Source: a virus. From it: a DNA stretch of 64,000 nt. The number at the start of each line of letters is the position of its first letter. The stretch's first letter is position 1. Both the position numbers and the translations under genes were made by a program. Below the pieces are notes generated by a model. The model saw only the letters and a program-made list of their open reading frames with translations. It did no database searches and was not told the DNA's origin. Location: positions 32,769 through 96,768 of IMG/VR virus record IMGVR_UViG_3300026484_000351; one strand, given 5' to 3'. Below, in pieces: positions 49,353 to 57,663 of this stretch.

Positions 49353-52124
49353 ATGAATAAATTCTTAATAGATTTTTATGGTTTTGGAGATATACACAAC
49401 CCAAAAGAGGTACCTTTTTTGCCCAAAACAATTATTAATGATATAGATAAGTTAAAAGATAAAAAAGGAAATGACAACCAAATTATATATGTTTATGATA
49501 GTCTAAGAAGTGGTTTCTTTAGATATAATAAGGACCTTGCAAATTATGATGATAATTGTACTATAATAAAGGGATGGGAACGGATTTATGATGGCCATAT
49601 TAATATTGAATGGAGATTAGGTTATAATAATGAGGATTTAGGTTTAGCAGTCACTAAAATGGCTAGATTAATGCGAATGCACTCTGAGTATTATCGTTCA
49701 AAAACTATATATATTCCTAAAGGGGATTATCTACTAACTTACCCAATAACTTTGAGTCAAGGTGTTTCTCTACAAGGTGAGGGATATTTTACTAAATTAA
49801 TATGCGATTTTAGCGATGAGTTTATAAATGACCCGTCTTTATTCTATAAGAATTACGGAAATTTGTTTGGTACTTTTGATAATAAGCATGTTCACTATAC
49901 TTGTAGTTTAGATAACCCACCTATGATTTCAAACTGGTGGATGACTAATTACCAAAGCATTAAAGATATTCGCTTAGATGGCAATAATAAAAATGTTAAG
50001 GCTATATGGCTGAACGAAGTCTATTACTCTCAATTTGAAAATATAAACATTAGAAACTTTAAAGATTCAGGATTTACCATAATAAGAGGCCAGTTTAATT
50101 CTATAGAAAATTTAAGTGTAATCAACTCTTCAGCTGTTAGGTTTATATGTTGTTGTACTTTAAGTGTAGATGGTTTAGATATTGAAGGTTCTATTAGTCC
50201 CCAAAACCAATTAGAAATAGTGCATGACTCTAAATGGAAACAAGCTATTTCTTTAACAAACTTTCACCTCGAAGAGGCTTCTAGTGGAGTTTATAACGAT
50301 GGAGACGCTTTTTTAATATCGCAAGAAGGAGTATCTATATATTCTATGTTTGCTACTTATAATAATCATAACAAAGATAATAGGAATTTTCATATTTCAG
50401 CAGGCATGGAATATACCTTTGATAACTGTACAATTAATACTGTTGATGCCAATAACTTTTTAATTAACGATGGAAGTACAGGTTCGGGTATGGACTTTTT
50501 AGTGGATAATGGACTTAAAAAAGTTTTTATAAATGGGACTGCTTCAGAAAGGGTTAAATATTCTAATATAAGTAGAAATACAGAAGTATCACTAAATAAT
50601 AAAATGTTAAGTTCGGGATTCAAAGTTATATCAAATTCAAGTCCTAAGCTAAAAACTTTATGGTGTAGCTCTGATACCAAGATAAATCTTGGTAACAACC
50701 CTAATAGATATTTAGATTTTGGAAACGGATCATCTTTAGATGTCGTAAATTCATATGGTAGATTAAATATTAAAGCTGGTTCAGTTTTACCTGACATAAA
50801 TTTAGAAGCAAATACTCACACATTCAAAGATATAGATTCTAATACTATTATGAAGATAGGGAAAGAAACTATTGAACATAGCGGCATAATAGATTATCAA
50901 CATAAAGAAAAGCAAGTTTCTGAACAATTTTTGTCTTTTAAAAACAAAGATAATATAACATTAAAAAACCTCAAATTAACAACGTCTCACAAATACAATA
51001 CGATTGTTTTCAAAAATTGTTCTAATATTACTATTGATAATGTAGAAATATCTACAATTTATGAAAATGTATGGAGAGATACATTTTTGAAAGAGGGCAG
51101 TAAAGATGAGAATCGATTTATGAGAACTACTGCTATTTTAATAATAAATTCATTTAACATTAGAATAAAAAATTCTAAATTTAATAAAATACCAGGAGTT
51201 GGAATAGTAGTAGATAATTGCAGCAATGTTAATGTAGATTCTTGTACTTTTAGAGATATGGGAGGTAATTGTTTTAACTCTATTAATAATGGAGAGAAGG
51301 ATTTAAGCTTTACTAATAATTTTGTTTACGGTTGTTATGATTCATTTGTCGGGGTACATTTGGCAGATAATGTAATAATAAGTAATAATGTTTTACATAA
51401 AACAAGTGACTTAAGAAAAGTAAATACGGGTTATGGAATAGATATTCCTGGGGCTTCCAATGTTATTGTGTCTAATAACACAATAACAGGCAACGGAACG
51501 CAGAGTAATATACATACCGGAATTGGCATACACATTCACGGATATCTTAAAAAAAGTGGCGAAAACATAATAGTTTCTAATAATATTATTTCTGGGGTTA
51601 ATATAGGCTTACAAGTAGGGGAAGGAACTTCTATAATAAAAGTCCAAAGTAACATATTTACTAAAAATAACATAGGCATTAGAGTAGGGGATTCTAAAAA
51701 CCTAGATATTAGTAGTAATATTATAAATGAAAGCAATGTTAGTATAGATGCTTGGAGTAATACAAGGGTAGTAAATCTTAAAATACACGATAACACTTTA
51801 GAAACCAAAAAAGGGTTAAGTGTAGGACCCAACACAATTAATACAAAAGTGTATAATAACGATATTATTGAATTGGAAGAATCTGGAAGTATCTCTAAAA
51901 GTAAAGAAGTTTACTTGAGAAATAACAAAAACGGAGAATTGAATGAGACAATTTATTTAGAAGCCAAAGAAGAATTAGAAAAATGCCCTATTAATGCTAA
52001 ACGATACATAGTTAAAAATACTGATGAAGAGCTGGAATATATTTTCGATAGTGAACTTACTGAAGACGATGATGATGGTGATAATTATATTTTTAATAAT
52101 TCGGGCTGTTTTAAGAAAGTTTAA
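49353..52124 (+). CDS. Tail spike/receptor-binding protein, parallel beta-helix
   Basis: This 923-residue protein is the largest in the window. Residues about 95-260 match a pectate-lyase-3 type domain, with IYIPKGDYLLTYPITLSQG and SLQGEGYFTKLICD. Residues about 530-830 carry rungs of a right-handed beta-helix (ITIDNVEIST, VNVDSCTFRDMGGNCFNSIN, VIVSNNTITGNG, IIVSNNIISGVN). The end, CPINAKRYIVKNTDEE to a DDDDGD loop and CFKKV, looks like a terminal cap. It probably binds or cuts a surface polysaccharide. Repeats and transposon pieces on both sides mark it as a recently exchanged cassette. Confidence 0.88.
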   Translation: MNKFLIDFYGFGDIHNPKEVPFLPKTIINDIDKLKDKKGNDNQIIYVYDSLRSGFFRYNKDLANYDDNCTIIKGWERIYDGHINIEWRLGYNNEDLGLAVTKMARLMRMHSEYYRSKTIYIPKGDYLLTYPITLSQGVSLQGEGYFTKLICDFSDEFINDPSLFYKNYGNLFGTFDNKHVHYTCSLDNPPMISNWWMTNYQSIKDIRLDGNNKNVKAIWLNEVYYSQFENINIRNFKDSGFTIIRGQFNSIENLSVINSSAVRFICCCTLSVDGLDIEGSISPQNQLEIVHDSKWKQAISLTNFHLEEASSGVYNDGDAFLISQEGVSIYSMFATYNNHNKDNRNFHISAGMEYTFDNCTINTVDANNFLINDGSTGSGMDFLVDNGLKKVFINGTASERVKYSNISRNTEVSLNNKMLSSGFKVISNSSPKLKTLWCSSDTKINLGNNPNRYLDFGNGSSLDVVNSYGRLNIKAGSVLPDINLEANTHTFKDIDSNTIMKIGKETIEHSGIIDYQHKEKQVSEQFLSFKNKDNITLKNLKLTTSHKYNTIVFKNCSNITIDNVEISTIYENVWRDTFLKEGSKDENRFMRTTAILIINSFNIRIKNSKFNKIPGVGIVVDNCSNVNVDSCTFRDMGGNCFNSINNGEKDLSFTNNFVYGCYDSFVGVHLADNVIISNNVLHKTSDLRKVNTGYGIDIPGASNVIVSNNTITGNGTQSNIHTGIGIHIHGYLKKSGENIIVSNNIISGVNIGLQVGEGTSIIKVQSNIFTKNNIGIRVGDSKNLDISSNIINESNVSIDAWSNTRVVNLKIHDNTLETKKGLSVGPNTINTKVYNNDIIELEESGSISKSKEVYLRNNKNGELNETIYLEAKEELEKCPINAKRYIVKNTDEELEYIFDSELTEDDDDGDNYIFNNSGCFKKV

Positions 52125-52301
52125 GTAAGTTGTTGAATGCCTATAAAAACTGAAATGGAGTTAAGGTGTTAGGCATAGAAGTTAAAATAAGGTGTAAGAA
52201 CGGGTTCAAGAGAAGAAGTGGAAAATATCCACTTCAATAAAGACTATATCTGTCTCCACTTGAAGTAATTGACAAATGCGGCAGTATCATAGTGAAATAT
52301 A
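52125..52301 (+). terminator. Possible terminator region after the tail spike gene
   Basis: A hairpin AAGTGGAAAATATCCACTT lies at about 52216-52234, without a following T run. It may end tail-spike transcription or mark a recombination edge. No gene is visible in 52125-52301. Confidence 0.35.
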
Positions 52302-52547
52302 ATGAAAACAAAAAATATTTTTTATAAAAAAGGTTTTAAAGCTTATATTTTTAAGAAATTAAATAGCAGGATTTATAGAACAAAAGGCGAATCTTCTAAA
52401 ATTGGTTTAGAAATAGAACTGGGCGATATGTTTTTTGAGAAAGAAGATTATTGAGATGAAGTAGAATATAGAGCAATGCAAGCATTTATAAATGCTTTTG
52501 GTGATTTAAGACTATATGCTTTTGAATATAGGCCTATAGGAGAATAG
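52302..52547 (+). pseudogene. Second copy of the duplicated small gene, nonsense mutation
   Basis: MKTKNIFYKKGFKAYIFKKL... is in frame to TAG 52545 but carries an internal TGA where the copy at 48732 has TGG (KEDY-stop-DEVEY versus KEDYWDKVEY). The two copies are direct repeats of about 230 bases bracketing the tail spike gene. Confidence 0.72.
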
Positions 52548-52586
52548 AAACTTACACCCCTGAATTGTTTATTTAAAGGAATATAA

Positions 52587-52865
52587 ATGAATATTAAAAT
52601 ATTTAGAGAAGACTTTAGTGCATTTAATTTATTAGAACAAAATGAATTACTTTTATATTGTAAATTTTTTCTTAAATTGAAAATAAAATCTGCTGTTGCT
52701 AAAAAAGATTTTAATTCTATTTATTTTGACATAATGAGGGAACTATCTGAATTTGAAAATAAACTAATTCATAAGTTCAGAAAAGAAAAACTTCAATATA
52801 TAAAAATACAGAATAATATAAATTATAATTACATTAGAGATAAATACCCTGAAGTTTTTATTTAA
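52587..52865 (+). CDS. Helical protein with YPE tail (KYPEVFI)
   Basis: The 92-residue product is basic and helical (LLEQNELLLYCKFFLKLKIK, MRELSEFENKLIHKFRKE) and ends YIRDKYPEVFI. It lies 36 kb from the main YPE cluster and shares only the tail with its members, which shows that the tail is portable. The ribosome site is AAAGGAATATAA. Confidence 0.74.
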   Translation: MNIKIFREDFSAFNLLEQNELLLYCKFFLKLKIKSAVAKKDFNSIYFDIMRELSEFENKLIHKFRKEKLQYIKIQNNINYNYIRDKYPEVFI

Positions 52866-52874
52866 AAGGTTATT

Positions 52875-53120
52875 ATAGCATGGAGTGATTTGGTATCTAA
52901 AATAGGGCATAAAGCTAACGAAAACCAAGTTAGTACATCTAAAATAGATACTTATTATCCTTCCTCTAAAACCTGTTCAAATTGTAGTTCAGTAAAAGAG
53001 AGATTATTGCTCGAAGAGCGAATATTCTCGTGTTCTAAATGCAGTTTTGAAGAAGATAGAGGCATAAATGCTTCTATAAACGTACTAAATGAAGCATTAA
53101 GACTGGCTAGGATAGAATAG
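52875..53120 (+). mobile_element. TnpB C-terminal fragment
   Basis: AWSDLVSKIGHKANENQVST to ALRLARIE-stop matches the end of the TnpB at 8597. The zinc-finger cysteines are kept but the last RuvC Asp is Gly (DRGINASINV for DRDINASINI). About 13 of 76 residues differ from the other copy. Without the first two-thirds of the protein it cannot be a nuclease. Confidence 0.85.
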
Positions 53121-53284
53121 TACCAAACCAGTATAAAAAATTAATGACTGTGGGAGTTCTTATACCACTATAGAAATTGTTCTATAGAAGTTACTTAGAA
53201 GCAGTAAATAAGGATAGTATAACTTTTTATACTATTATATAGATTTATATTCTTTATATATATTTATATTTCTTTGCTATTATA
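53100..53284 (+). ncRNA. Right end and predicted omega RNA of the second element copy
   Basis: This noncoding stretch is almost identical to 8438-8640 read on the minus strand, with the same hairpins, and differs at only a few positions over about 190 bases. The adjoining tnpB fragment is much more diverged. The shared sequence ends TTGCTATTATA at 53284, which sets the element edge. A guide read from the flank would begin TTAAAATAAAAAGCC. Expression is unproven. Confidence 0.5.
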
Positions 53285-53288
53285 TTAA

Positions 53289-53520
53289 AATAAAAAGCCC
53301 TGGAATAAGTTTAATTTCTTTTAAGCTTATGAATAATGTTTCAGAAAATAAACTTAAACAAACAGCAAAAAGACAACTTCACAGAACAAATTCTGATGTG
53401 GTTATTTGCAATGATTTAAAAGTTATTAAAGAAGGAATTCATAAAGCATTTGCTGTTACTCAACATTCAACAAGAGAATTAAAAGGCAAACAAGATATTG
53501 CTAATTATATTGTAAGATAA
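53289..53520 (+). pseudogene. CoaB-like phosphopantothenate-cysteine ligase, 5' end lost
   Basis: The frame is open from the transposon edge: PGISLISFKLMNNVSENKLK, AKRQLHRTNSDVVICNDLKV, IKEGIHKAFAVTQHSTRELK and GKQDIANYIVR. This matches the C-terminal part of CoaB/Dfp-type ligases (FK-x-x..., D-x-V-x-x-ND-L). ATG 53329 could give a 63-residue product, but the nucleotide-binding N-terminal part is missing, removed where the IS607-like right end abuts it. It joins cysteine to phosphopantothenate in CoA synthesis when intact. Confidence 0.65.
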
Positions 53521-53534
53521 ACTGAAAATTAAAC

Positions 53535-53565
53535 TTATTTTAAGGTTAATGTGTTATAATTATAC
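53535..53565 (+). promoter_or_regulatory. Promoter of the repeated phage family
   Basis: TTATTTTAAGGTTAATGTGTTATAAT followed by TATA precedes the gene at 53590. Confidence 0.82.
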
Positions 53566-53589
53566 TAAGAAAATACAAAAGGATAAAAA

Positions 53590-53802
53590 ATGTTAAAAGC
53601 TGGAAGTAAAGTAAAAGTAATTTCAATAAATAAAGATAATCAAGGTCGTTTAAAGTTATATTCACCTAATATGGAAGACCTCATTGGAGAAACTGGTGTT
53701 GTAACTAAACGTAAAAATAAAAATGGATATGTTGAAGTTGACTTAGATGATTATGGACCTCATTGGTCATTTGAAAGAAGTGATTTAGAAGTAATTTCAT
53801 AA
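53590..53802 (+). CDS. Small KOW/SH3-like protein
   Basis: The 70-residue product MLKAGSKVKVISINKDNQGR... DLIGETGVVTKRKNKNGYVE has the alternation of a small beta-barrel with a KOW-like G-x-V. It ends FERSDLEVIS without a YPE tail. It is the only gene of its promoter unit. Binding of RNA or protein is possible. Confidence 0.74.
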   Translation: MLKAGSKVKVISINKDNQGRLKLYSPNMEDLIGETGVVTKRKNKNGYVEVDLDDYGPHWSFERSDLEVIS

Positions 53803-53837
53803 TAATATTAAAAGATTTTTAGAATAAAATTAGCGAA

Positions 53838-53866
53838 ACCTATTTTTTGTTTTCCAAAAAATAGGT
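53838..53866 (+). terminator. Strong hairpin, likely terminator or processing site
   Basis: ACCTATTTTTTG then TTTTC then CAAAAAATAGGT forms a perfect 12-base stem with a five-base loop, 36 bases after the stop of the gene at 53590. No T run follows, so factor-independent termination is only a possibility. Confidence 0.5.
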
Positions 53867-53897
53867 AAAAGTATATAGATAATTAAGGGATAGAAAA

Positions 53898-54668
53898 ATG
53901 ACATTAACAGTAAATGGAAACAAATTAACATTACATTATTTAACAGTAGTTGGAAGCACTTTACACGGTTTACACGGTGTAGATAGTGATACGGATGTTA
54001 AAGGAGTTTTTACTTGGGAACAAGATGTCCAAATGGGGTTATCGGATGCGCCAGAACAACTTGATAAAAGTATGAATAAAGAAGACAGAGCCGATTTAAT
54101 GAAACAATTATCAGAAAATTTTGGAAGAGAATTTGATAATGATTTGGATTTATTTGAAGCAAAGAAATTTTTTAAAAATGCGATGAAAACAGATCCTAAT
54201 ATGTTGGATATGTTAAATGCTGATAAAGTTCAAGGTATGGTTATGTACTGCACAAGAGAATTTAAAGCTGTTCTTGATAATAGACATTTATTTCTTAATT
54301 ATGAACTGGCCCATAAAAGGTTTACTGGAATGAGCTTCAATTGTCTTAAACTAGGCAAAAAAGAAAACAATAAAAATAAATTTAAAGACCTAGCAAAAAG
54401 CCTTCAAAGTTTATTTAGTTTTTGGAATTTGGTTAAAAATGGTTCATTTAATCCAAGATTAAATGAAACTCAAACTTTAACAGTTCTTGATGTTAAAATG
54501 AATTTAAGAGAAAAAAGTCATCAAGATTTATTTGAAGAAGTACAAGACTTTAGAAGTGCTTTTGAAGAAGAATGTAATGAACTTAATTTACCCAAATTAA
54601 CAGAAGAAAAGAAAAAAGAGAATTTCAAAAAAATAAATACAATGTTATTAAATTTGAGAAAAGTCTAA
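53898..54668 (+). CDS. RlaP-type nucleotidyltransferase
   Basis: The 256-residue protein has HYLTVVGSTLHGLHGVDSDT followed by DVKGVF at about residues 16-41: the GS and DxD catalytic pair of pol-beta-fold enzymes in the form seen in phage and RlaP-like nucleotidyltransferases. Further blocks are NDLDLFEAKKFFKNAMKTDP (third acidic residue), PNMLDMLNAD and FTGMSFNCLKLGKK. RlaP-type enzymes are associated with RNA repair by gene neighbourhood. The substrate is unknown. It is the third nucleotidyltransferase in this window. Confidence 0.83.
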   Translation: MTLTVNGNKLTLHYLTVVGSTLHGLHGVDSDTDVKGVFTWEQDVQMGLSDAPEQLDKSMNKEDRADLMKQLSENFGREFDNDLDLFEAKKFFKNAMKTDPNMLDMLNADKVQGMVMYCTREFKAVLDNRHLFLNYELAHKRFTGMSFNCLKLGKKENNKNKFKDLAKSLQSLFSFWNLVKNGSFNPRLNETQTLTVLDVKMNLREKSHQDLFEEVQDFRSAFEEECNELNLPKLTEEKKKENFKKINTMLLNLRKV

Positions 54669-54678
54669 TAATTTAACT

Positions 54679-54709
54679 TTGTTTTAAGGTCGATGTGTTA
54701 TAATTATAT
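54679..54709 (+). promoter_or_regulatory. Promoter of the repeated phage family
   Basis: GTTTTAAGGTCGATGTGTTATAAT preceded by ATTTAACTTT, ahead of the gene at 54730. Confidence 0.82.
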
Positions 54710-54729
54710 AAGACAGAAAGGAAGACAAT

Positions 54730-54924
54730 ATGAAAGACAATTACAGAATATACGGTAAATATGAAAGTATGAAACGATTTAGTCCATTAGATTTAACTGA
54801 AGGACAGTTTGTAACTAATTTAATTTACGCGAGTGTTTGGGCTGACTTAGATATTGTAACCAAAAAATGTAAGGAATTAAATGACATGAATAAAACGATG
54901 ACTTTTGAAGTGAGAAAAGTCTAA
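54730..54924 (+). CDS. Unknown 64-residue protein
   Basis: The product MKDNYRIYGKYESMKRFSPL... ends KKCKELNDMNKTMTFEVRKV. It has its own promoter and ribosome site AAAGGAAGACAAT. The layout (strand, then helix, then strand) fits a small alpha/beta protein. No family is recognised. Confidence 0.72.
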   Translation: MKDNYRIYGKYESMKRFSPLDLTEGQFVTNLIYASVWADLDIVTKKCKELNDMNKTMTFEVRKV

Positions 54925-54965
54925 AACAAGCAAAAAGTACGAGAAAAGTTGTTTAGTTACTAAAA

Positions 54966-54992
54966 ACATTAAATAAATGTTATAATACATTA
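54966..54992 (+). promoter_or_regulatory. Promoter-like site
   Basis: CATTAAATAAATGTTATAATACATTATAAA contains the TGTTATAAT core about 40 bases ahead of the gene at 55019. The AAGGTTA block is absent. Confidence 0.6.
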
Positions 54993-55018
54993 TAAAATAC
55001 ATTACAAAAGGAAATAAA

Positions 55019-55231
55019 ATGGCAAAGCAAAAAGGCGAAAGTATTCACAAAGAAAACGATAGAATGACATCATTGGGAAGTTCAGCAGTTTACAAAGAAT
55101 ACAAATTGAGAGATGCAATTTCTAAAGAGATGGAAAAAGATGGTGTAAGAGAAGCGGTTCTTGATTTTATATTTAGTGGAGACCCAGAAGCGGTGACACC
55201 GCTTCAAGAGATAAGAGACGCCCATAAATGA
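55019..55231 (+). CDS. Unknown 70-residue protein
   Basis: The product is charged and helical (MAKQKGESIHKENDRMTSLG, DAISKEMEKDGVREAVLDFI), overlapping the next gene by four bases (ATGA). No family is recognised. Confidence 0.72.
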   Translation: MAKQKGESIHKENDRMTSLGSSAVYKEYKLRDAISKEMEKDGVREAVLDFIFSGDPEAVTPLQEIRDAHK

Positions 55232-55464
55232 TATTAAGTAGTAAACTGAGAACTATATCTTATATAAAAAAACTACTTAGTAAAAGATATGGTATTTATC
55301 ACTTAAGGTGGCAAGTAAGCGCCTGGGTGATGCTTCCATTTATGATGTTATTAGAAGCGCACTTACCTTTATGGGGTAATTTAATGTTGGGACAATTTAT
55401 TGGAGCACTAATATTTTATCCGATAGACACTTATATCTTCAAAAGTGAATCAACTACTTCTTGA
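55228..55464 (+). CDS. Small membrane protein, two helices
   Basis: The 78-residue product has YHLRWQVSAWVMLPFMMLLE followed by GNLMLGQFIGALIFYPIDTY, two transmembrane segments with conserved-looking Trp, Pro and Gly residues. I believe similar short proteins occur in large phages and cellular genomes, but I cannot name a function. Confidence 0.74.
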   Translation: MILSSKLRTISYIKKLLSKRYGIYHLRWQVSAWVMLPFMMLLEAHLPLWGNLMLGQFIGALIFYPIDTYIFKSESTTS

Positions 55465-55819
55465 AATATAAATATTATAAAAGCGGTATTAAAATAACGA
55501 AACGATATAGTATTATCGTAAAAAGTTGAAAGATTAAGTTCTGACCCAGACAGTGGAGAACACCTTGTTTAATCATTGTTTATACAAAGTGTAAAAAGAA
55601 ATACAATAGTTCAGAAGTAATAGACTCATAAAACTATAAAGTAATTATTAAAAATAAAAGTTTTCAATAACCCAGCAGATACAATGTTTATAAAACAGCC
55701 TTACTTCGATATTTTTAAGTTAAGCAATAAGTTTTGAAATAAACTAAATTTGGAAGAATATATTGAATAGAAATTAAGTAAGATTAATATAGTATAAAGC
55801 GATAGACTAAAGGAAAATA
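55465..55819 (+). other. 355-base gap with eroded coding sequence
   Basis: No intact gene. Two frames show protein-like shreds: ERLSSDPDSGEHLV-stop near 55525-55572, and KVFNNPADTMFIKQPYFDIF..NKF-stop near 55660-55739. These look like pieces of one or two lost genes. A promoter-like site for the topoisomerase gene lies at the right edge. Confidence 0.55.
55774..55799 (+). promoter_or_regulatory. Diverged promoter before the topoisomerase gene
   Basis: TTAAGTAAGATTAATATAGTATAAAG keeps the TTAAG and AGATTAATAT blocks. The -10 reads AGTATAAA rather than TGTTATAAT, so it may be weaker or differently timed. Confidence 0.5.
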
Positions 55820-57613
55820 ATGAATAAAACAGAGAAAATAATTGAAGAAACACAACGAGAAGCAATAATTAACAGGCCTTATAATTTGGCCGGATCTATT
55901 AAAAGAGTAAAAAAAGATAGATTTAATATTACACAAGATAAAATTGAATTTTCAACATCAAATACCGTTCCTGCACTTATGAAATTATTTATGGAAGCTT
56001 TAGATAATCCTATTGATGTAGCGATTAAGGGCGGATGTGATACAATTGATATAAAAGTGGATAATAAATCAATAAGAATTAAAGATAATGGTTACGGTGT
56101 AAGTACAGAAATGCAAGGTGGCGAAAGTATATTATATAAAGCATTTTGTAAGTATAATACAAGTGCCAATTATCAAGAAAAAAAAGGTCAAGGTCAAAAA
56201 GGCGTAAATGGTATTGGTATTAAATTATGTACAACATTAAGTACATTATTTGAAGTAATCTCAGAAGATACAAATGGAAAGTTAAAAATAATAGCAACTG
56301 AAAATAATCTTAATCATAAAATAAAAGAACTTAAACCAACTGGAAAAACAGGTGTTGAGGTTTATTTTGAACCAGATTTTAATATTTTTGAAGTACAAGA
56401 AATAGATCAAGAACACATTAATAAAATGTATGAATATACATTGATGCAATCTTTAACATATTCAAATATAAATTTTAGATTTAATGGTAAAAATGTTAAA
56501 ATTAAGCCAAAACAATTTATAAAATTGCTTAGTGAAGATTCTGTTATTATAGAAGAAGAAAAATATTTTATTGCAGTATTACCATCTGAATCAGGTGAAT
56601 TTAGACAATTATCTTATATAAATGGTCTCGAAATCTCGAAAGGTGGATCACATATTGATTATATAGCCGATAATATTGTAAAATCATTAAGAAGTAAAAT
56701 AGTAAAAAAATATAAATCTATTAAACCTTCAGATATTAAGAATAAATTAAATTTTGTTATTATTGGTAAAGATATGAAAAATATTGATTGGGAAGGTCAA
56801 GTTAAAGATACTATTGCTTCTACACCAGCAAATATTAGAAAATATTTTGAAGACTTAGATTTAGATAAATTTGCAGAAAAAGTTTACAAAAATAAAAATA
56901 TCACAAATAGTATTATTGATTATTTTAGAATTGCTGAAGAGTTTAAGAAAAAACAAGAGATGGATAAACTTGGTAAAGTTAAGAAAAAAATTAAATCTGA
57001 AAAATATACTAGAGCAGTAGGAGAAAATATAATCCTTATAGTTTGTGAAGGTGCTTCAGCAAAAGGAGGGTTGATGCCAATTCTTGGTAGAGATGGAATT
57101 GCTTATTACGAATTAAAAGGCAAACCTTTAAATGCACTTGTAGCAACACAACAAAAATTTACAGGAAATAAAGAACTTACAGAATTATTTCAAATTATAA
57201 GACAAGAAGGTTTTAAATATGTTGTAACAGGAACAGATCAAGATTTAGACGGCATTCATATTGCTGCTTTAATTACCGGTTTTTATAAAAAATATTTTCC
57301 TAATGAATTAAAGAATGGAATGCTGGGTAGACTCCAAACGCCAGTGTTTTTTACAAGAGGAAAAGATAAAAATCCAAAAGAATGGTTTTATAATCTTAGA
57401 GATATACCAGATGAAAGAGGTGAATATATGAAAGGTCTTGGTTCTTGGGAACCCGAAGACTTAGAATACATTATCCAAAAAGATGGTCTTGAGTCCATGA
57501 TAAATATTTTTGAAGATACTTGTAATTTAACAATAGATGAATGGCTCGGAAAAGATAGTGAACCTCGGAAAAAATATATTCAAGCAAATGATTTCGAATT
57601 AATTAAACTATAG
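55820..57613 (+). CDS. Type II topoisomerase, ATPase/TOPRIM subunit (T4 gp39-like)
   Basis: The 597-residue protein has a GHKL ATPase domain with LFMEALDNPIDVA (Glu and Asn), SIRIKDNGYGV and GQGQKGVNGIGIK. A transducer region and a TOPRIM domain follow, with ILIVCEGASAKGGL (Glu), YVVTGTDQDLDGIHIAA (DxDxDG) and GRLQTPVF. Size and order match the large subunit of T4-like phage topoisomerase, made of separate ATPase and cleavage proteins. With the 57664 product it relaxes or decatenates phage DNA. Confidence 0.93.
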   Translation: MNKTEKIIEETQREAIINRPYNLAGSIKRVKKDRFNITQDKIEFSTSNTVPALMKLFMEALDNPIDVAIKGGCDTIDIKVDNKSIRIKDNGYGVSTEMQGGESILYKAFCKYNTSANYQEKKGQGQKGVNGIGIKLCTTLSTLFEVISEDTNGKLKIIATENNLNHKIKELKPTGKTGVEVYFEPDFNIFEVQEIDQEHINKMYEYTLMQSLTYSNINFRFNGKNVKIKPKQFIKLLSEDSVIIEEEKYFIAVLPSESGEFRQLSYINGLEISKGGSHIDYIADNIVKSLRSKIVKKYKSIKPSDIKNKLNFVIIGKDMKNIDWEGQVKDTIASTPANIRKYFEDLDLDKFAEKVYKNKNITNSIIDYFRIAEEFKKKQEMDKLGKVKKKIKSEKYTRAVGENIILIVCEGASAKGGLMPILGRDGIAYYELKGKPLNALVATQQKFTGNKELTELFQIIRQEGFKYVVTGTDQDLDGIHIAALITGFYKKYFPNELKNGMLGRLQTPVFFTRGKDKNPKEWFYNLRDIPDERGEYMKGLGSWEPEDLEYIIQKDGLESMINIFEDTCNLTIDEWLGKDSEPRKKYIQANDFELIKL

Positions 57614-57624
57614 TTTAATTAATT

Positions 57625-57651
57625 CTTAATAGTTAATATGTTATAATTATA
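57625..57651 (+). promoter_or_regulatory. Promoter of the repeated phage family
   Basis: TTCTTAATAGTTAATATGTTATAAT lies between the two topoisomerase genes, so the second subunit can be made separately from the first. Confidence 0.78.
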
Positions 57652-57663
57652 AAAAGGAAATAA

